DNA of 30,197 bases from an uncultured Acetatifactor sp. (GTDB taxonomy: Bacteria; Bacillota; Clostridia; Lachnospirales; Lachnospiraceae), in assembly GCA_910584435.1 (NCBI GenBank), contig CAJUAP010000036.1, positions 1-30,197 of the forward strand. The letters are read 5' to 3'. A model generated the notes under the pieces. That model saw only the letters and a program-made list of their open reading frames with translations, searched no databases and was not told the origin of the DNA. This document shows, in pieces, positions 22,110 to 30,197 of the stretch (its first letter is position 1; each line of letters starts with the position of its first letter). Made by a program: the position numbers and the translations under genes.

Positions 22110-22541
22110 ATGGCAAAAAAATTCGGCAAGACTTTGTTATTCACTGCAGCCGCTGTTTCTGCCGCAGCAGCTTTCTATTTCTATCTTCAGAGAAGAGATG
22201 CTGCCCAGAAAGATTATGATGAAGAAGATTATGATGATTTCAGCGAGGATACGGAAGATAGTAATGAAGGCTCCCGCAGCTATGTCCCTTTGAATCATGA
22301 AACCTCTGCAGTGAATTCTGACGAAAACGCTCAGGATAATGAGGAAAAAGAAGTAGAAGAATTTCCCATTGAGAATTCTTCCGACACAAACGACTCTCCG
22401 GCAGAAAAAACTCTTGAAGACACATTCACGCCTCTTACCGAACAAGTGGCACAGGCAGCAGATAATGCAGCAGAAGCCGTAGAAGAATTCTTCGATGAAG
22501 AAGACGGTCCCGGTGTAGAACCTCCCATCACCGAAAATTAA
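22110..22541 (+). CDS. Small acidic membrane-anchored protein of unknown function
   Basis: A 143-residue protein with one N-terminal hydrophobic segment (about 8-26, LLFTAAAVSAAAAFYFYL) followed by basic residues (QRRD), then a long Asp/Glu-rich, probably disordered tail. The positive-inside pattern after the segment suggests a tail on the cytoplasmic side, but this is weak. AAAGGAG precedes the ATG. I recognise no family; small proteins of this layout are common in Lachnospiraceae-type genomes. It is divergent from a TetR regulator and followed by a hairpin at 22554-22595. Confidence 0.75.
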   Translation: MAKKFGKTLLFTAAAVSAAAAFYFYLQRRDAAQKDYDEEDYDDFSEDTEDSNEGSRSYVPLNHETSAVNSDENAQDNEEKEVEEFPIENSSDTNDSPAEKTLEDTFTPLTEQVAQAADNAAEAVEEFFDEEDGPGVEPPITEN

Positions 22542-22553
22542 TGTAACCAAGAG

Positions 22554-22600
22554 TACCCACATACATTTTATTTGATCAGCGATTTTACGTGGGTATTTAT
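22554..22600 (+). terminator. Possible terminator after the acidic protein gene
   Basis: TACCCAC (22554-22560) and GTGGGTA (22589-22595) form a 7-bp stem followed by TTTATT. The loop is long (28 nt), so the call is moderate. Confidence 0.5.
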
Positions 22601-22722
22601 TGTACATGCCTTACATGCGGCAGCTTTACTCCAGATTCGGGTGAACCCTTTCTAAGTACTCTGAATTTGGCTGTATCCTGCCGTATTTATTTTCCGTCAC
22701 AATTCCTTAAGAGATGAACGAT

Positions 22723-24144
22723 TCATAACCATGCTTTCCGCAGCCTCTCAATTCCTTCCTGTATCTGGCTGCCGGTCAATCCCCCGAATCCGGCAAGTAC
22801 AGTTGCACTGTCTGACATATGCTTTACCATGCTCTCCGAAAGCCCATACACCCTCACACGGCATTCTCTTGCCCTGTCAGCCAGCACATGCTCCGGCATT
22901 CCCTTCATGGAAGTCAGCAGAATGTGTAATCCTGCATTTTCCCCTGCGACATGAAAGGTTGTTTTAAAAGGCTGCAGGCTTTCCAATAACAACTCATGTT
23001 TTGCTCTGTATATTTTCCGCATCTTATTCAAATGGCGTTCAAAATATCCGTCCCTGATAAATTCATTGATAATGCTCTGGTCAATCCGCGATACAGTGCA
23101 GGAATAAAAGGCACAGTCTCTTAAAAATTTCTTCAGCAATGACTCCGGAAGCACCATAAAACTGATACGGATAGCAGGCGCAATGGCCTTGGAGAAAGTC
23201 CCCATATAGATAACACGTCCATGCTTGTCGGAAGCCTGCAGCGCAGGAATGGGTTTGCCGTGATACCGGAATTCACTGTCATAATCATCTTCAATCAGGT
23301 ACCGTCCCGGCTCCTTATCCGCCCATTTTAACAATTCCATTCTGCGCCCTATGGGCATGACAATCCCCATAGGAAATTGATGGGAAGGCATGACATATGC
23401 AATGTCTGCATTCTCCTGTTCCAGTTTGTCCGCCTGCATCCCCCACTCATCCATATCCACTGTACTGATATCATATCCAAAAGAACGAAATATCTGCCAG
23501 GATCTCTTATAAGTCGGATTCTCCATTGCAATACGCACATGGGGCTGCAGAATTTTTTCCAGAAGCATCAATAGATAATCGTTTCCGGCGCCCACAATAA
23601 TCTGTTCCGGGCTGCAGTTTACCCCCCTGGAAGAATGAAGATATCTGCTGATGGTCTGGCGGAGTTCATAATCTCCCTGCGCTTCTCCCCTTGCAAATAA
23701 GTCACTGTTGGCATAACTCAATATATTCTTTGTAATTCTTTTCCATACGCTGAAGGGAAATCCCGACATATCAATATCATAGGGTGAAAAATCAATATAC
23801 TGTCCCACATCGGAAGCATTGCCGCACTCTCTTTTGAACTGAGGCGTTCCCTCCGGGGCTGCAGCCGCCTCCATGCCTTCCAGCTGAAACAATTCTTCTA
23901 TGGGGCATACAAAATATCCCTTACAGGGCCGGGATTCTATATAGCCCTCACTGAGCAGCTGCCCATATGCATAATCCACAGTGCTCCTGGCAACCTGCAG
24001 GTATTCTGCCAGAAAACGCGTAGAAGGAAGCCTCTCTCCGGCGAGAAGCTTCCCTTCCTTAATTTCCTGCTTAATATACTCATAAATCTGCTCATACAGA
24101 CAGCTGCTTCCGTCCGTCCGTAACTGGATGGTCATCTCATACAT
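22723..24144 (-). CDS. MocR/PdxR-type regulator (GntR helix-turn-helix fused to aminotransferase domain)
   Basis: A 473-residue MocR-family protein. Residues 1-80 are a GntR winged helix (LYEQIYEYIKQEIKEGKLLAGERLPSTRFLAEYL and ARSTVDYAYGQLLSEGYIESRPCKGYFV). The rest is a fold-type I aminotransferase domain with PSHQFPMG, the pyridine-binding EDDYDSEFRY (about 285-293) and the PLP lysine Lys319 in MGTFSKA. Such proteins often sense PLP or amino acids and regulate a neighbouring gene. No pdxST or obvious target lies in the window, so the regulon is unknown. GGGAG precedes the ATG by 6 bases. Confidence 0.92.
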   Translation of the reverse strand: MYEMTIQLRTDGSSCLYEQIYEYIKQEIKEGKLLAGERLPSTRFLAEYLQVARSTVDYAYGQLLSEGYIESRPCKGYFVCPIEELFQLEGMEAAAAPEGTPQFKRECGNASDVGQYIDFSPYDIDMSGFPFSVWKRITKNILSYANSDLFARGEAQGDYELRQTISRYLHSSRGVNCSPEQIIVGAGNDYLLMLLEKILQPHVRIAMENPTYKRSWQIFRSFGYDISTVDMDEWGMQADKLEQENADIAYVMPSHQFPMGIVMPIGRRMELLKWADKEPGRYLIEDDYDSEFRYHGKPIPALQASDKHGRVIYMGTFSKAIAPAIRISFMVLPESLLKKFLRDCAFYSCTVSRIDQSIINEFIRDGYFERHLNKMRKIYRAKHELLLESLQPFKTTFHVAGENAGLHILLTSMKGMPEHVLADRARECRVRVYGLSESMVKHMSDSATVLAGFGGLTGSQIQEGIERLRKAWL

Positions 24145-24283
24145 AACCGTCTCCCAATTGCGCTACCTCATCATTATCATTTCTGCATCGTACTGAATTC
24201 ACTGCTTTTTACTGCATCCATGGCTTTTGCAGAATTCCAGGCTTTCCTGACTCTGTCATTTTGGAATCCACCCATTTCCAGCG

Positions 24284-25138
24284 CTATTCCTGCTGCTTCT
24301 TCAACTCCTGCAGTACCTGCTCCTTCATATCTCTTGCTTTGTCTTTGACACGCGAGCTTGCTGTAGTAGATGTCAATACACTGGTAATCAGCCGGCCCGC
24401 CACATCATAGTGCTGAAACCGCATTGCCAGCGCTGCCAGCAGATAATCCATAGTAAGTTCATCCATACCGCACATGGGAAAGGTTTCCGACTGTCTGGCA
24501 TCCATAAAACCCTTATATGCATTCTGCAGATACTCGTTCTCCTGCTGTTCCAGTTCTTCCACTGGCACAGGAGGCTCATCCATATCTCTCAGGCTCTCCG
24601 CATATCCCCTTAACATCCATCCTGTTTTCAGGCAGATATAAGCCTTTTCACTGGCCTTAGCCCTTTTTACCACAGCACATGCCAATGCAAGCTCATATCT
24701 TTCCAGTGCCTCTTTATAAGAATAAACTTCGTCATGATAGAAATTAATTTTGGCATTTGCGCTGATATTATCTCTGATCATTTTCGTCTGTCCCGGTGTA
24801 ATATGCGTAAATGAACTTGCCAGCGCTCCATAGGCACAGACAGGGCATAATACCACATCATATTTTGTGGAATCAATCCCGTCATACCTTGGCCGCAGAT
24901 CCTGGTCTGCCCCTACCAGCTTGGCCTTACCGGACTTCATTACCTTTGAATTAAACTCAGCGCCGCACACGGGGCAAGTATATGCTCTCTCATATACCAT
25001 ATCCTTCTCTTCCGGCTTTGGCTTCTGCACTGCGTCGGTTGGTTTCTTTGCTTTCCGCTGAGACTCTTCTTTTTCATAGATATCTACATTTTCAAAATTC
25101 CCAAGTCCCAGACGTTTTAATCCTGATAAGATTCCCAT
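24284..25138 (-). CDS. DUF2225 family protein with two CxxC motifs
   Basis: A 284-residue protein of the DUF2225 family, common in Firmicutes, function unknown. Two metal-binding-like pairs are present: C55-x2-C58 (YTCPVCGAEF) and C98-x2-C101 (VLCPVCAYGA). The C-terminal two thirds is helical and repeat-like (YELALACAVVKRAKASEKAY, LLAALAMRFQHYDVAGRL), reminiscent of TPR helices. The N-terminal 50 residues are charged. GAGGAAAG lies before the ATG. It lies downstream of glnS by 106 bp on the same strand and may be transcribed from there. Confidence 0.85.
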   Translation of the reverse strand: MGILSGLKRLGLGNFENVDIYEKEESQRKAKKPTDAVQKPKPEEKDMVYERAYTCPVCGAEFNSKVMKSGKAKLVGADQDLRPRYDGIDSTKYDVVLCPVCAYGALASSFTHITPGQTKMIRDNISANAKINFYHDEVYSYKEALERYELALACAVVKRAKASEKAYICLKTGWMLRGYAESLRDMDEPPVPVEELEQQENEYLQNAYKGFMDARQSETFPMCGMDELTMDYLLAALAMRFQHYDVAGRLITSVLTSTTASSRVKDKARDMKEQVLQELKKQQE

Positions 25139-25244
25139 ACTTTCCTCATTTCTAATTATACTCCTGTTACAGCAGTTACAGTTTAACCCATACCGTTTCC
25201 TTCCGCCTCTTCACCCCGCCGGTCCATTCTGTTCTATTTTCTTT

Positions 25245-26918
25245 TCAGCTCTTTTTCTCCTTCGGCAGGGCATAAGAACTTTTCAGAGATACAATACGGT
25301 TAAAAACAAGCGCACCCGGCTTGGAATCCTTACTGTCCACACAGAAGAATCCCTGGCGCATAAACTGGAAACTGTCGCCGTTCTTTGCATCTGCAAAAGC
25401 CGGTTCCAGCTTACACTCTTTTAAAATCGTCAGAGAATTAGGATTCAGGTTCAGACTTCCGTCCGCATTGTAAACCCCCTTCTCTTCATCGATAATATTT
25501 TCATACAGGCGAACCTCCGCAGAAACAGCCGTCTCTGCCGTCACCCAATGGATGGTTCCCCGCACCTTTCTTCCGTCAGGCGTACTGCCTCCCCTGGACG
25601 CAGGATCATAGGTACAGTGCACTTCGGTCACTCTTCCCTCCGCATCCTTCACCCAATCGGTACAGGTTACATAATATGCATTCATTAACCGCACCTCATT
25701 GCCGGGGTACAAACGGTAATACTTTTTCGGCGGCTCTTCTACAAAATCTTCTCTCTCAATATACAGCTCCCTGGCAAAGGGCACTTCTCTGGCTCCCAGC
25801 GCTTCATTGTCCGGATTGTTTGTACATGGCAGCATTTCCACCTGCCCTTCGGGATAATTATCTATAATCAGCTTGATAGGATCCAAAACTGCCATCATAC
25901 GATGTGCTTTTACCTTCAGATCCTCACGAATACAATATTCCAGCATGGCATAATCCGTAATGGAATGCGCCTTGGAAACACCGCACAAATCCACGAACAT
26001 CTTGATGGAATCCGGCGTAAAACCCCTGCGCCTCAGCGCTGCAATGGACACCAGCCTGGGGTCATCCCAGCCGTCCACGATTCCCTCCTGTACCAGCTTC
26101 TTAATATATCTCTTACCTGTGACCACATTCTTCAGGTAGAGTTTTGCAAATTCTATCTGCCTTGGCGGATGAGGATATTCCAGCTCTCTTACCACCCAGT
26201 CATAGAGCGGTCTGTGATCCTCAAATTCCAGCGTACAGATAGAATGGGTAATTCCTTCTATTGCATCTTCAATGGGATGTGCAAAATCATACATGGGATA
26301 AATACACCATTTATCGCCGGTATTGTGATGTCTCATATGTGCCACACGATAGATGACAGGATCACGCATATTCATATTAGGTGAAGCCATATCAATCCGG
26401 GCACGAAGCACCTTTTCCCCGTCCCCGTATTTTCCATCCTTCATCTCTTCAAACAGACGTAAATTTTCTTCCACGGTACGGCTGCTGTATGGGTCTTCTT
26501 TCCCCGCTTCCGTCAGGGTGCCTCTGTATTCCTTAATCTGTTCCGCCGGCAGATCTGACACATACGCCCTGCCCTTTTTAATCAGCTTCACCGCAGCGTC
26601 ATACATCTGGTCAAAATAATCGGAAGCAAAAAACAATCTGTCCTCCCAATTGGCTCCCAGCCACTGGGTATCTGCTTTAATGGATTCCACAAATTCAATA
26701 TCTTCCTTTGTGGGGTTGGTGTCATCAAAACGCAGATTGAATTTACCATGGTACTTCTCTGCCAGACCATAATTCAGAAGAATACTTTTGGCATGGCCGA
26801 TATGCAGATATCCATTGGGTTCCGGCGGGAACCGGGTCTTCACCGTATCGTAGACACCCTCTGCTAAATCCTTATCAATTGCCGCTTCAATAAAATTTCT
26901 CGATTCTGTCTCGCTCAT
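25245..26918 (-). CDS. glnS: Glutaminyl-tRNA synthetase
   Basis: A 557-residue class I synthetase that charges tRNA-Gln with glutamine. RFPPEPNGYLHIGHAKSI carries the HIGH motif; FDDTNPTKE, WCIYPMYDFAHPIEDAIEGITHS and DDPRLVSIAALRRRG are GlnRS features. The second class I signature, usually MSKRK in GlnRS, reads VTGKR here (GlnRS of this bacterial group, as I recall, often has this form), with the lysine kept. Anticodon-binding barrels follow. ATG 26918 after AAGGACAGAG is preferred; an ORF extending to 27008 adds 30 residues that do not fit the family. A long structured leader precedes it. Confidence 0.95.
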   Translation of the reverse strand: MSETESRNFIEAAIDKDLAEGVYDTVKTRFPPEPNGYLHIGHAKSILLNYGLAEKYHGKFNLRFDDTNPTKEDIEFVESIKADTQWLGANWEDRLFFASDYFDQMYDAAVKLIKKGRAYVSDLPAEQIKEYRGTLTEAGKEDPYSSRTVEENLRLFEEMKDGKYGDGEKVLRARIDMASPNMNMRDPVIYRVAHMRHHNTGDKWCIYPMYDFAHPIEDAIEGITHSICTLEFEDHRPLYDWVVRELEYPHPPRQIEFAKLYLKNVVTGKRYIKKLVQEGIVDGWDDPRLVSIAALRRRGFTPDSIKMFVDLCGVSKAHSITDYAMLEYCIREDLKVKAHRMMAVLDPIKLIIDNYPEGQVEMLPCTNNPDNEALGAREVPFARELYIEREDFVEEPPKKYYRLYPGNEVRLMNAYYVTCTDWVKDAEGRVTEVHCTYDPASRGGSTPDGRKVRGTIHWVTAETAVSAEVRLYENIIDEEKGVYNADGSLNLNPNSLTILKECKLEPAFADAKNGDSFQFMRQGFFCVDSKDSKPGALVFNRIVSLKSSYALPKEKKS

Positions 26919-27031
26919 CTCTGTCCTTGCCTTTCTCCATAGCCACTGTTGACTGCGTTCACAGCAGCAGATGCACACCAAGCACGGTAAATATACCTTT
27001 TGACACACAGTGCTTCATCCGCCGCACACCG

Positions 27032-27056
27032 CCTGGGATATGCCGCATATCACAGG
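27032..27056 (-). other. Hairpin in the glnS leader
   Basis: CCTG and CAGG, then GATATG and CATATC, pair around a 3-nt loop with one mismatch between the two stem parts. The 25-bp structure is about 115 bases before the glnS start. Confidence 0.55.
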
Positions 27057-27128
27057 AAAACACCCTTGGCAATGCCGAAAACAGTAACTCTCAATACACC
27101 TGTACAGCCTGATATTCCGTTCATAAGA

Positions 27129-27165
27129 CGCCAAAAAGATGCCTTGCACAAACACAATGCATCTT
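27129..27165 (-). terminator. Terminator-like hairpin in the glnS leader
   Basis: On the minus strand AAGATGC (plus 27159-27165) pairs with GCATCTT (plus 27136-27142). Three more pairs (TTG/CAA) follow after one mismatch. CTTTTTGG comes directly after the stem. It lies only about 30-60 nt downstream of the predicted transcription start, so it could attenuate glnS or end a small RNA. Confidence 0.6.
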
Positions 27166-27200
27166 CCCATTCTTTTTGTGCTGCCCATTGACTAGAACAC

Positions 27201-27230
27201 ATTATAACATACATCCTTACAGGCTATCAA
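27201..27230 (-). promoter_or_regulatory. Predicted promoter upstream of glnS
   Basis: On the minus strand TTGATA (27225-27230), 18 bp and TATAAT (27201-27206). A good vegetative-type match. Confidence 0.65.
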
Positions 27231-27328
27231 CACAATTTTTCATATTATCCTTTGCAATTTAGCAAAAAAGTACTATTTTTTCCAAAACCCCCTGTACACA
27301 TCCATTCTCTGCATCTGTTTTCCGGCGA

Positions 27329-28855
27329 TTAACCCTTTAGAAGGTCAAATGCCTCGGGAAAAATCTCCCTTGGGACAACAAATATATCATGGTGATCTTC
27401 ATATCTCACAGCCAGATAGTCACCCGCCCTGCCCGTCATATACTTATTTTTCATCTGTGGTGAGAATACCTTTACCCCTCTGTCCAATGGCAGGGCATAT
27501 ATTTTCTCATCTCTGACAGAGATGCATCCTCTGGCATAATCCGTCAACAGCATGTCCTTTCCATCACCGCGGTTTTTGATAACAGGTATATAATCCGGTT
27601 TTCCAAGGTAAGCCTGTACACCGTAACCGCTCTCCAGGGGTTGATACCATCGCCGGAACTTTTCCCCGCAAACAGAGACCACTTCTCCCCGAATACCAAT
27701 AATCACATAAAGTTCTTCTTCTATTTTCATATCGATATCACCCTCCATGGTACGGATGGTCACAAGCGTGTCCACAGGGAGCAGTTCATCCAGCTTCACA
27801 TAGCCTACAGGGAGTCTGCGCTTTGCATATTGCTGCATTGTACTGACATCAGCTTCATATTGATCTGCATATATCAGCTCATAACTGTCAAAGTACTGTG
27901 TCATTCTGTTGTTGAAATACCCCTCTGAATGAAGCGTCGGATAATGCTCCTCATACAGTTTCATGGAAATAAAACCGCCGGCTTTCTCATAATGTCCGCC
28001 GCCGGAACCAATGCCGTCTGCCAGGAATTCCGCCAGTTCACTTGCATTCACTTCCCAGATACAGCTCCTCACCGAGAATTTGAATCCGTCATGGACTTCA
28101 TTGAACACTACGCAGGTCTTAATTGCATCTACCTGAAGCAGGAAATCGCTGATAAGTCCCAGGATATTAGGGTCACAGGGCTGGGCTTTAATCACTGCAA
28201 ATTCATAATCATCATTGTAACTATAACGAATCAATGCAATTCCTGCTATCTCCAGCTCCTTTAAGGAAATGTTGGAATTGCGGAACAGCGTGATCAGCCC
28301 TTTGTCTGCATCCACGGCCTCTCGCATATCCATATCCAGAGGATTGTATAACTCGGAGAACTGATTGGTATCCGTATAGAGGCCGTAATAAAGTGCTGTC
28401 CCCAGATATGGGTCACTGCTGATGTCAAAATCTTCTTCCTGCAGCAGCTTCCATACCAGTGTCGCGCAGCTTCCCAGATTCGGATTGATAATACACCTGG
28501 CAATGGGTTCCCTGTCCAGTTGATGGTGATCGATCACTGCCACGTTCTTCGCTCTAAGTCCCGTCACGTTGCCGGAACCATACTGGCAGTCCACAGTAAT
28601 GAGCAGTCCTTCCACTTCCACAGCCTCTTCTCCTGGTACAGCTATATATTCTACAGGGAGCTTCAGCTTATCCACCATAAGGCATAAATTAGATTTCTGC
28701 ATTTTGTTCCTGCCGCTGTATACCAGCCGCACCATTTTCCCCCGGCTCTTAAAATAACAGTAAAGGCCGTATCCGGATGCCAGCGCGTCTGCATCCGGAT
28801 TATCATGGCACTGTATGGTGATTTCGTCATATTGTTCCAAATCCGACAATCTCAT
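27329..28855 (-). CDS. DHH family phosphoesterase with C-terminal extension
   Basis: A 508-residue protein of the DHH/DHHA1 superfamily (RecJ, nanoRNase and cyclic-dinucleotide phosphodiesterase relatives). Metal-site motifs are HDNPDADA (17-24), ITVDC with Asp89, VIDHH (107-111) and TDTNQF with Asp162. The DHHA1 glycine motif GSGGGHYEKAGG is at 283-294. About 170 residues follow (about 340-508) that I do not recognise, making it longer than NrnA-type enzymes (about 310-340). The substrate may be short RNA or a cyclic dinucleotide product. It lies 48 bp after the AICAR transformylase gene, probably in the same operon. AAAGGG precedes the ATG. Confidence 0.85.
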   Translation of the reverse strand: MRLSDLEQYDEITIQCHDNPDADALASGYGLYCYFKSRGKMVRLVYSGRNKMQKSNLCLMVDKLKLPVEYIAVPGEEAVEVEGLLITVDCQYGSGNVTGLRAKNVAVIDHHQLDREPIARCIINPNLGSCATLVWKLLQEEDFDISSDPYLGTALYYGLYTDTNQFSELYNPLDMDMREAVDADKGLITLFRNSNISLKELEIAGIALIRYSYNDDYEFAVIKAQPCDPNILGLISDFLLQVDAIKTCVVFNEVHDGFKFSVRSCIWEVNASELAEFLADGIGSGGGHYEKAGGFISMKLYEEHYPTLHSEGYFNNRMTQYFDSYELIYADQYEADVSTMQQYAKRRLPVGYVKLDELLPVDTLVTIRTMEGDIDMKIEEELYVIIGIRGEVVSVCGEKFRRWYQPLESGYGVQAYLGKPDYIPVIKNRGDGKDMLLTDYARGCISVRDEKIYALPLDRGVKVFSPQMKNKYMTGRAGDYLAVRYEDHHDIFVVPREIFPEAFDLLKG

Positions 28856-28903
28856 AAATGAAAACCCTTTCCAGCCTTAGAAAATCTTCATTTCCTTCAC
28901 ACT

Positions 28904-30082
28904 TCAGTGATGGAACAGTCTGATTCCGGTAAACGCCATTACCATACCATACTTATCGCAGCACTGAATCACCGCGTCATCACGGACGGAGCCGCCGGGC
29001 TGGGCAATATATTTCACGCCGCTTTTATGTGCCCGTTCAATATTATCCGAAAACGGGAAAAATGCATCCGACCCCAGGGTCACATCCTGCATTCCATCCA
29101 GCCACGCCCGCTTTTCCTCTCTGGTGAACACAGGAGGCTTTACCTTGAAGATACGTTCCCATGCGCCGTCTTCCAGCACATCCATATACTCTTCTCCTAT
29201 GTAAACGTCTATGGCATTGTCCCTGTCCGCTCTGCCTAACTTGTCCACAAACTGAAGTCCCATAACCTGCGGAGACTGGCGCAGATACCAATTATCCGCC
29301 TTGCTGCCGGCCAGCCTGGTACAATGAATGCGGGACTGCTGGCCTGCACCGATGCCGATGGCCTGTCCGCCTTTCACATAGCAGACAGAATTGGACTGGG
29401 TATACTTCAAAGTGATTAAAGCTATCTTCATATCAATCAGAGCAGCATCGGAAATTTCTTTATTCACGGTTACAATGTTGGAAAGAAGCCCGCAGCTCAC
29501 ATTTAACTCGTTTCTGCCCTGTTCAAACGTAATGCCGTAGACCTGCTTCTTCTCCACAGGTGCGGGCGCATAGTTCTCTTCCATCTGTATCACATTATAA
29601 TTGCCGTTCTTCTTTGACTTTAATAGTTCCAACGCTTCCTGGGTATATCCGGGGGCAATACATCCATCGGAAACCTCCCTCTTAATCAGCTTTGCAGTAT
29701 CCACATCACATACATCGGACAAAGCAATGAAATCTCCAAAGGAAGACATCCTGTCCGCTCCCCTGGCTCTTGCATAAGCACAGGCAAGGGGTGACAGGTC
29801 GCCAAGATCATCCACCCAGTAAATCTTCGCCAGCGTCTCATCCAAAGGCAGTCCCACAGCAGCTCCTGCAGGGGATACATGTTTAAAGGAAGCCGCTGCC
29901 GGGAGTCCTGTAGCCTCCTTCAACTCCTTCACCAGCTGCCATCCATTGAAGGCATCCAGGAAATTAATATATCCCGGTCTGCCGTTGAGCACAGTGACCG
30001 GAAGTTCGCTCCCATCTTCCATATAAATCCTGGAAGGCTTCTGATTGGGATTGCACCCATACTTCAATTCAATCTCTTTCAT
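28904..30082 (-). CDS. Stand-alone AICAR transformylase (PurH C-terminal domain type)
   Basis: A 392-residue phosphoribosylaminoimidazolecarboxamide formyltransferase, catalysing the penultimate step of purine synthesis with 10-formyl-THF. The catalytic Lys67-His68 is visible in ASFKHVSPAGAAVG. Also present are DRMSSFGDFIALSD, LKYTQSNSVCYVKGGQAIGIGAGQQSR and SDAFFPFSDNIERAHKSGVKYIAQPGGSVRDD. Classical PurH is about 510-530 residues and carries an N-terminal IMP cyclohydrolase; that domain is absent, so a separate cyclohydrolase is expected, perhaps just upstream outside the window. AGGAG lies 9 bases before the ATG. A very large hairpin precedes it. Confidence 0.93.
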   Translation of the reverse strand: MKEIELKYGCNPNQKPSRIYMEDGSELPVTVLNGRPGYINFLDAFNGWQLVKELKEATGLPAAASFKHVSPAGAAVGLPLDETLAKIYWVDDLGDLSPLACAYARARGADRMSSFGDFIALSDVCDVDTAKLIKREVSDGCIAPGYTQEALELLKSKKNGNYNVIQMEENYAPAPVEKKQVYGITFEQGRNELNVSCGLLSNIVTVNKEISDAALIDMKIALITLKYTQSNSVCYVKGGQAIGIGAGQQSRIHCTRLAGSKADNWYLRQSPQVMGLQFVDKLGRADRDNAIDVYIGEEYMDVLEDGAWERIFKVKPPVFTREEKRAWLDGMQDVTLGSDAFFPFSDNIERAHKSGVKYIAQPGGSVRDDAVIQCCDKYGMVMAFTGIRLFHH

Positions 30083-30120
30083 CTGTTTTTTCTCCTATTC
30101 CAGTACCGTCTCTCCACTCC

Positions 30121-30186
30121 GGTGCCCTAACCAGGGAAGGAAATTTCATCTGCAAAGGGCGCTGCTGAAATTTCCTTCCGGGCACC
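30121..30186. repeat. Large inverted repeat upstream of the AICAR transformylase gene
   Basis: GGAAGGAAATTTCA (30135-30148) and TGAAATTTCCTTCC (30166-30179) are perfect 14-bp arms with a 17-nt loop. Outer arms GGTGCCC (30121-30127) and GGGCACC (30180-30186) add 7 bp, with a 7-nt bulge on one side. In RNA this is a 21-bp stem about 40 bases before the start codon. It lacks a U-tract, so it is not a simple terminator. It might end or stabilise the upstream mRNA or control this gene. Confidence 0.8.
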
Positions 30187-30197
30187 TATGTTCCGAG

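Larger units (their letters stand above)
26919..27328 (-). other. Long glnS leader region
   Basis: A 410-bp gap between the DHH gene and glnS. It holds a predicted promoter (27201-27230), a terminator-like hairpin shortly after it (27133-27165) and a 25-bp near-perfect hairpin (27032-27056). If transcription starts near 27195, the leader would be about 275 nt. I looked for a T-box signature (AGGGTGGAACCGCG-like) and did not find it. No convincing ORF is present. Confidence 0.5.

Noticed and set aside
26919..27008. 30-residue N-terminal extension of GlnRS
   Set aside because: Cys-rich segment not seen in GlnRS, and AAGGACAGAG precedes the ATG at 26918.
26919..27195. T-box riboswitch before glnS
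   Set aside because: No T-box sequence (AGGGTGGAACCGCG-like) or specifier-type long structure could be found on the minus strand; only simple hairpins are present.

Overview
The window looks like a piece of a low-to-mid GC Firmicutes (Clostridia) chromosome, most likely from a gut Lachnospiraceae-type organism. This is inferred from protein style: GlnRS with a VTGKR loop, a stand-alone AICAR transformylase, DUF6062, DUF2225, a MocR-type regulator and a cytidylate-kinase-like protein beside a MATE pump. It also rests on strong AGGAGG ribosome binding sites and frequent TTG/ATG starts. No rRNA, tRNA, transposase or phage gene was seen.

Positions 1-9915 hold one complete type I-C CRISPR-Cas locus, all read on the minus strand: cas3 - cas5c - cas8c (with an internal cas11c start) - cas7 - cas4 - cas1 - cas2 - leader - array. 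A consensus-like promoter lies before cas3. The array runs off the left edge of the window; 13 identical 33-bp repeats and 12 complete spacers are visible. The most unusual part is between cas8c and cas7. There a 55-bp higher-order tandem repeat, built of about 18-bp subunits, separates two genes that are normally tightly coupled. The repeat is bridged by two out-of-frame mini-ORFs whose starts and stops overlap in a chain (cas8c TGA/ATG, 55 codons, TGA/ATG, 30 codons, ATGA cas7).

Positions 10118-12630 form a marR - cytidylate-kinase-like - MATE efflux operon. Its promoter is textbook (TTGACA-17-TATAAT) and contains one of two 16-bp palindromic operators. Next, still on the minus strand, come a methyl-accepting chemotaxis protein, an M19 dipeptidase with a charged insertion, and an MBOAT acyltransferase - SGNH hydrolase - (frameshifted small gene) - uracil permease run.

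Positions 19928-24144 contain a DUF6062 protein on the plus strand, a TetR regulator divergent from an acidic membrane-anchored protein, and a MocR/PdxR-type regulator. Positions 24284-30082 carry housekeeping-type genes on the minus strand: DUF2225, glnS with a long structured leader, a DHH-family phosphoesterase, and an AICAR transformylase preceded by a very large hairpin.

Outside the CRISPR locus the main non-coding structures are two copies, in opposite orientation, of a structured dispersed repeat (about 10024-10118 and 20109-20251), plus several terminators, operators and leader hairpins.
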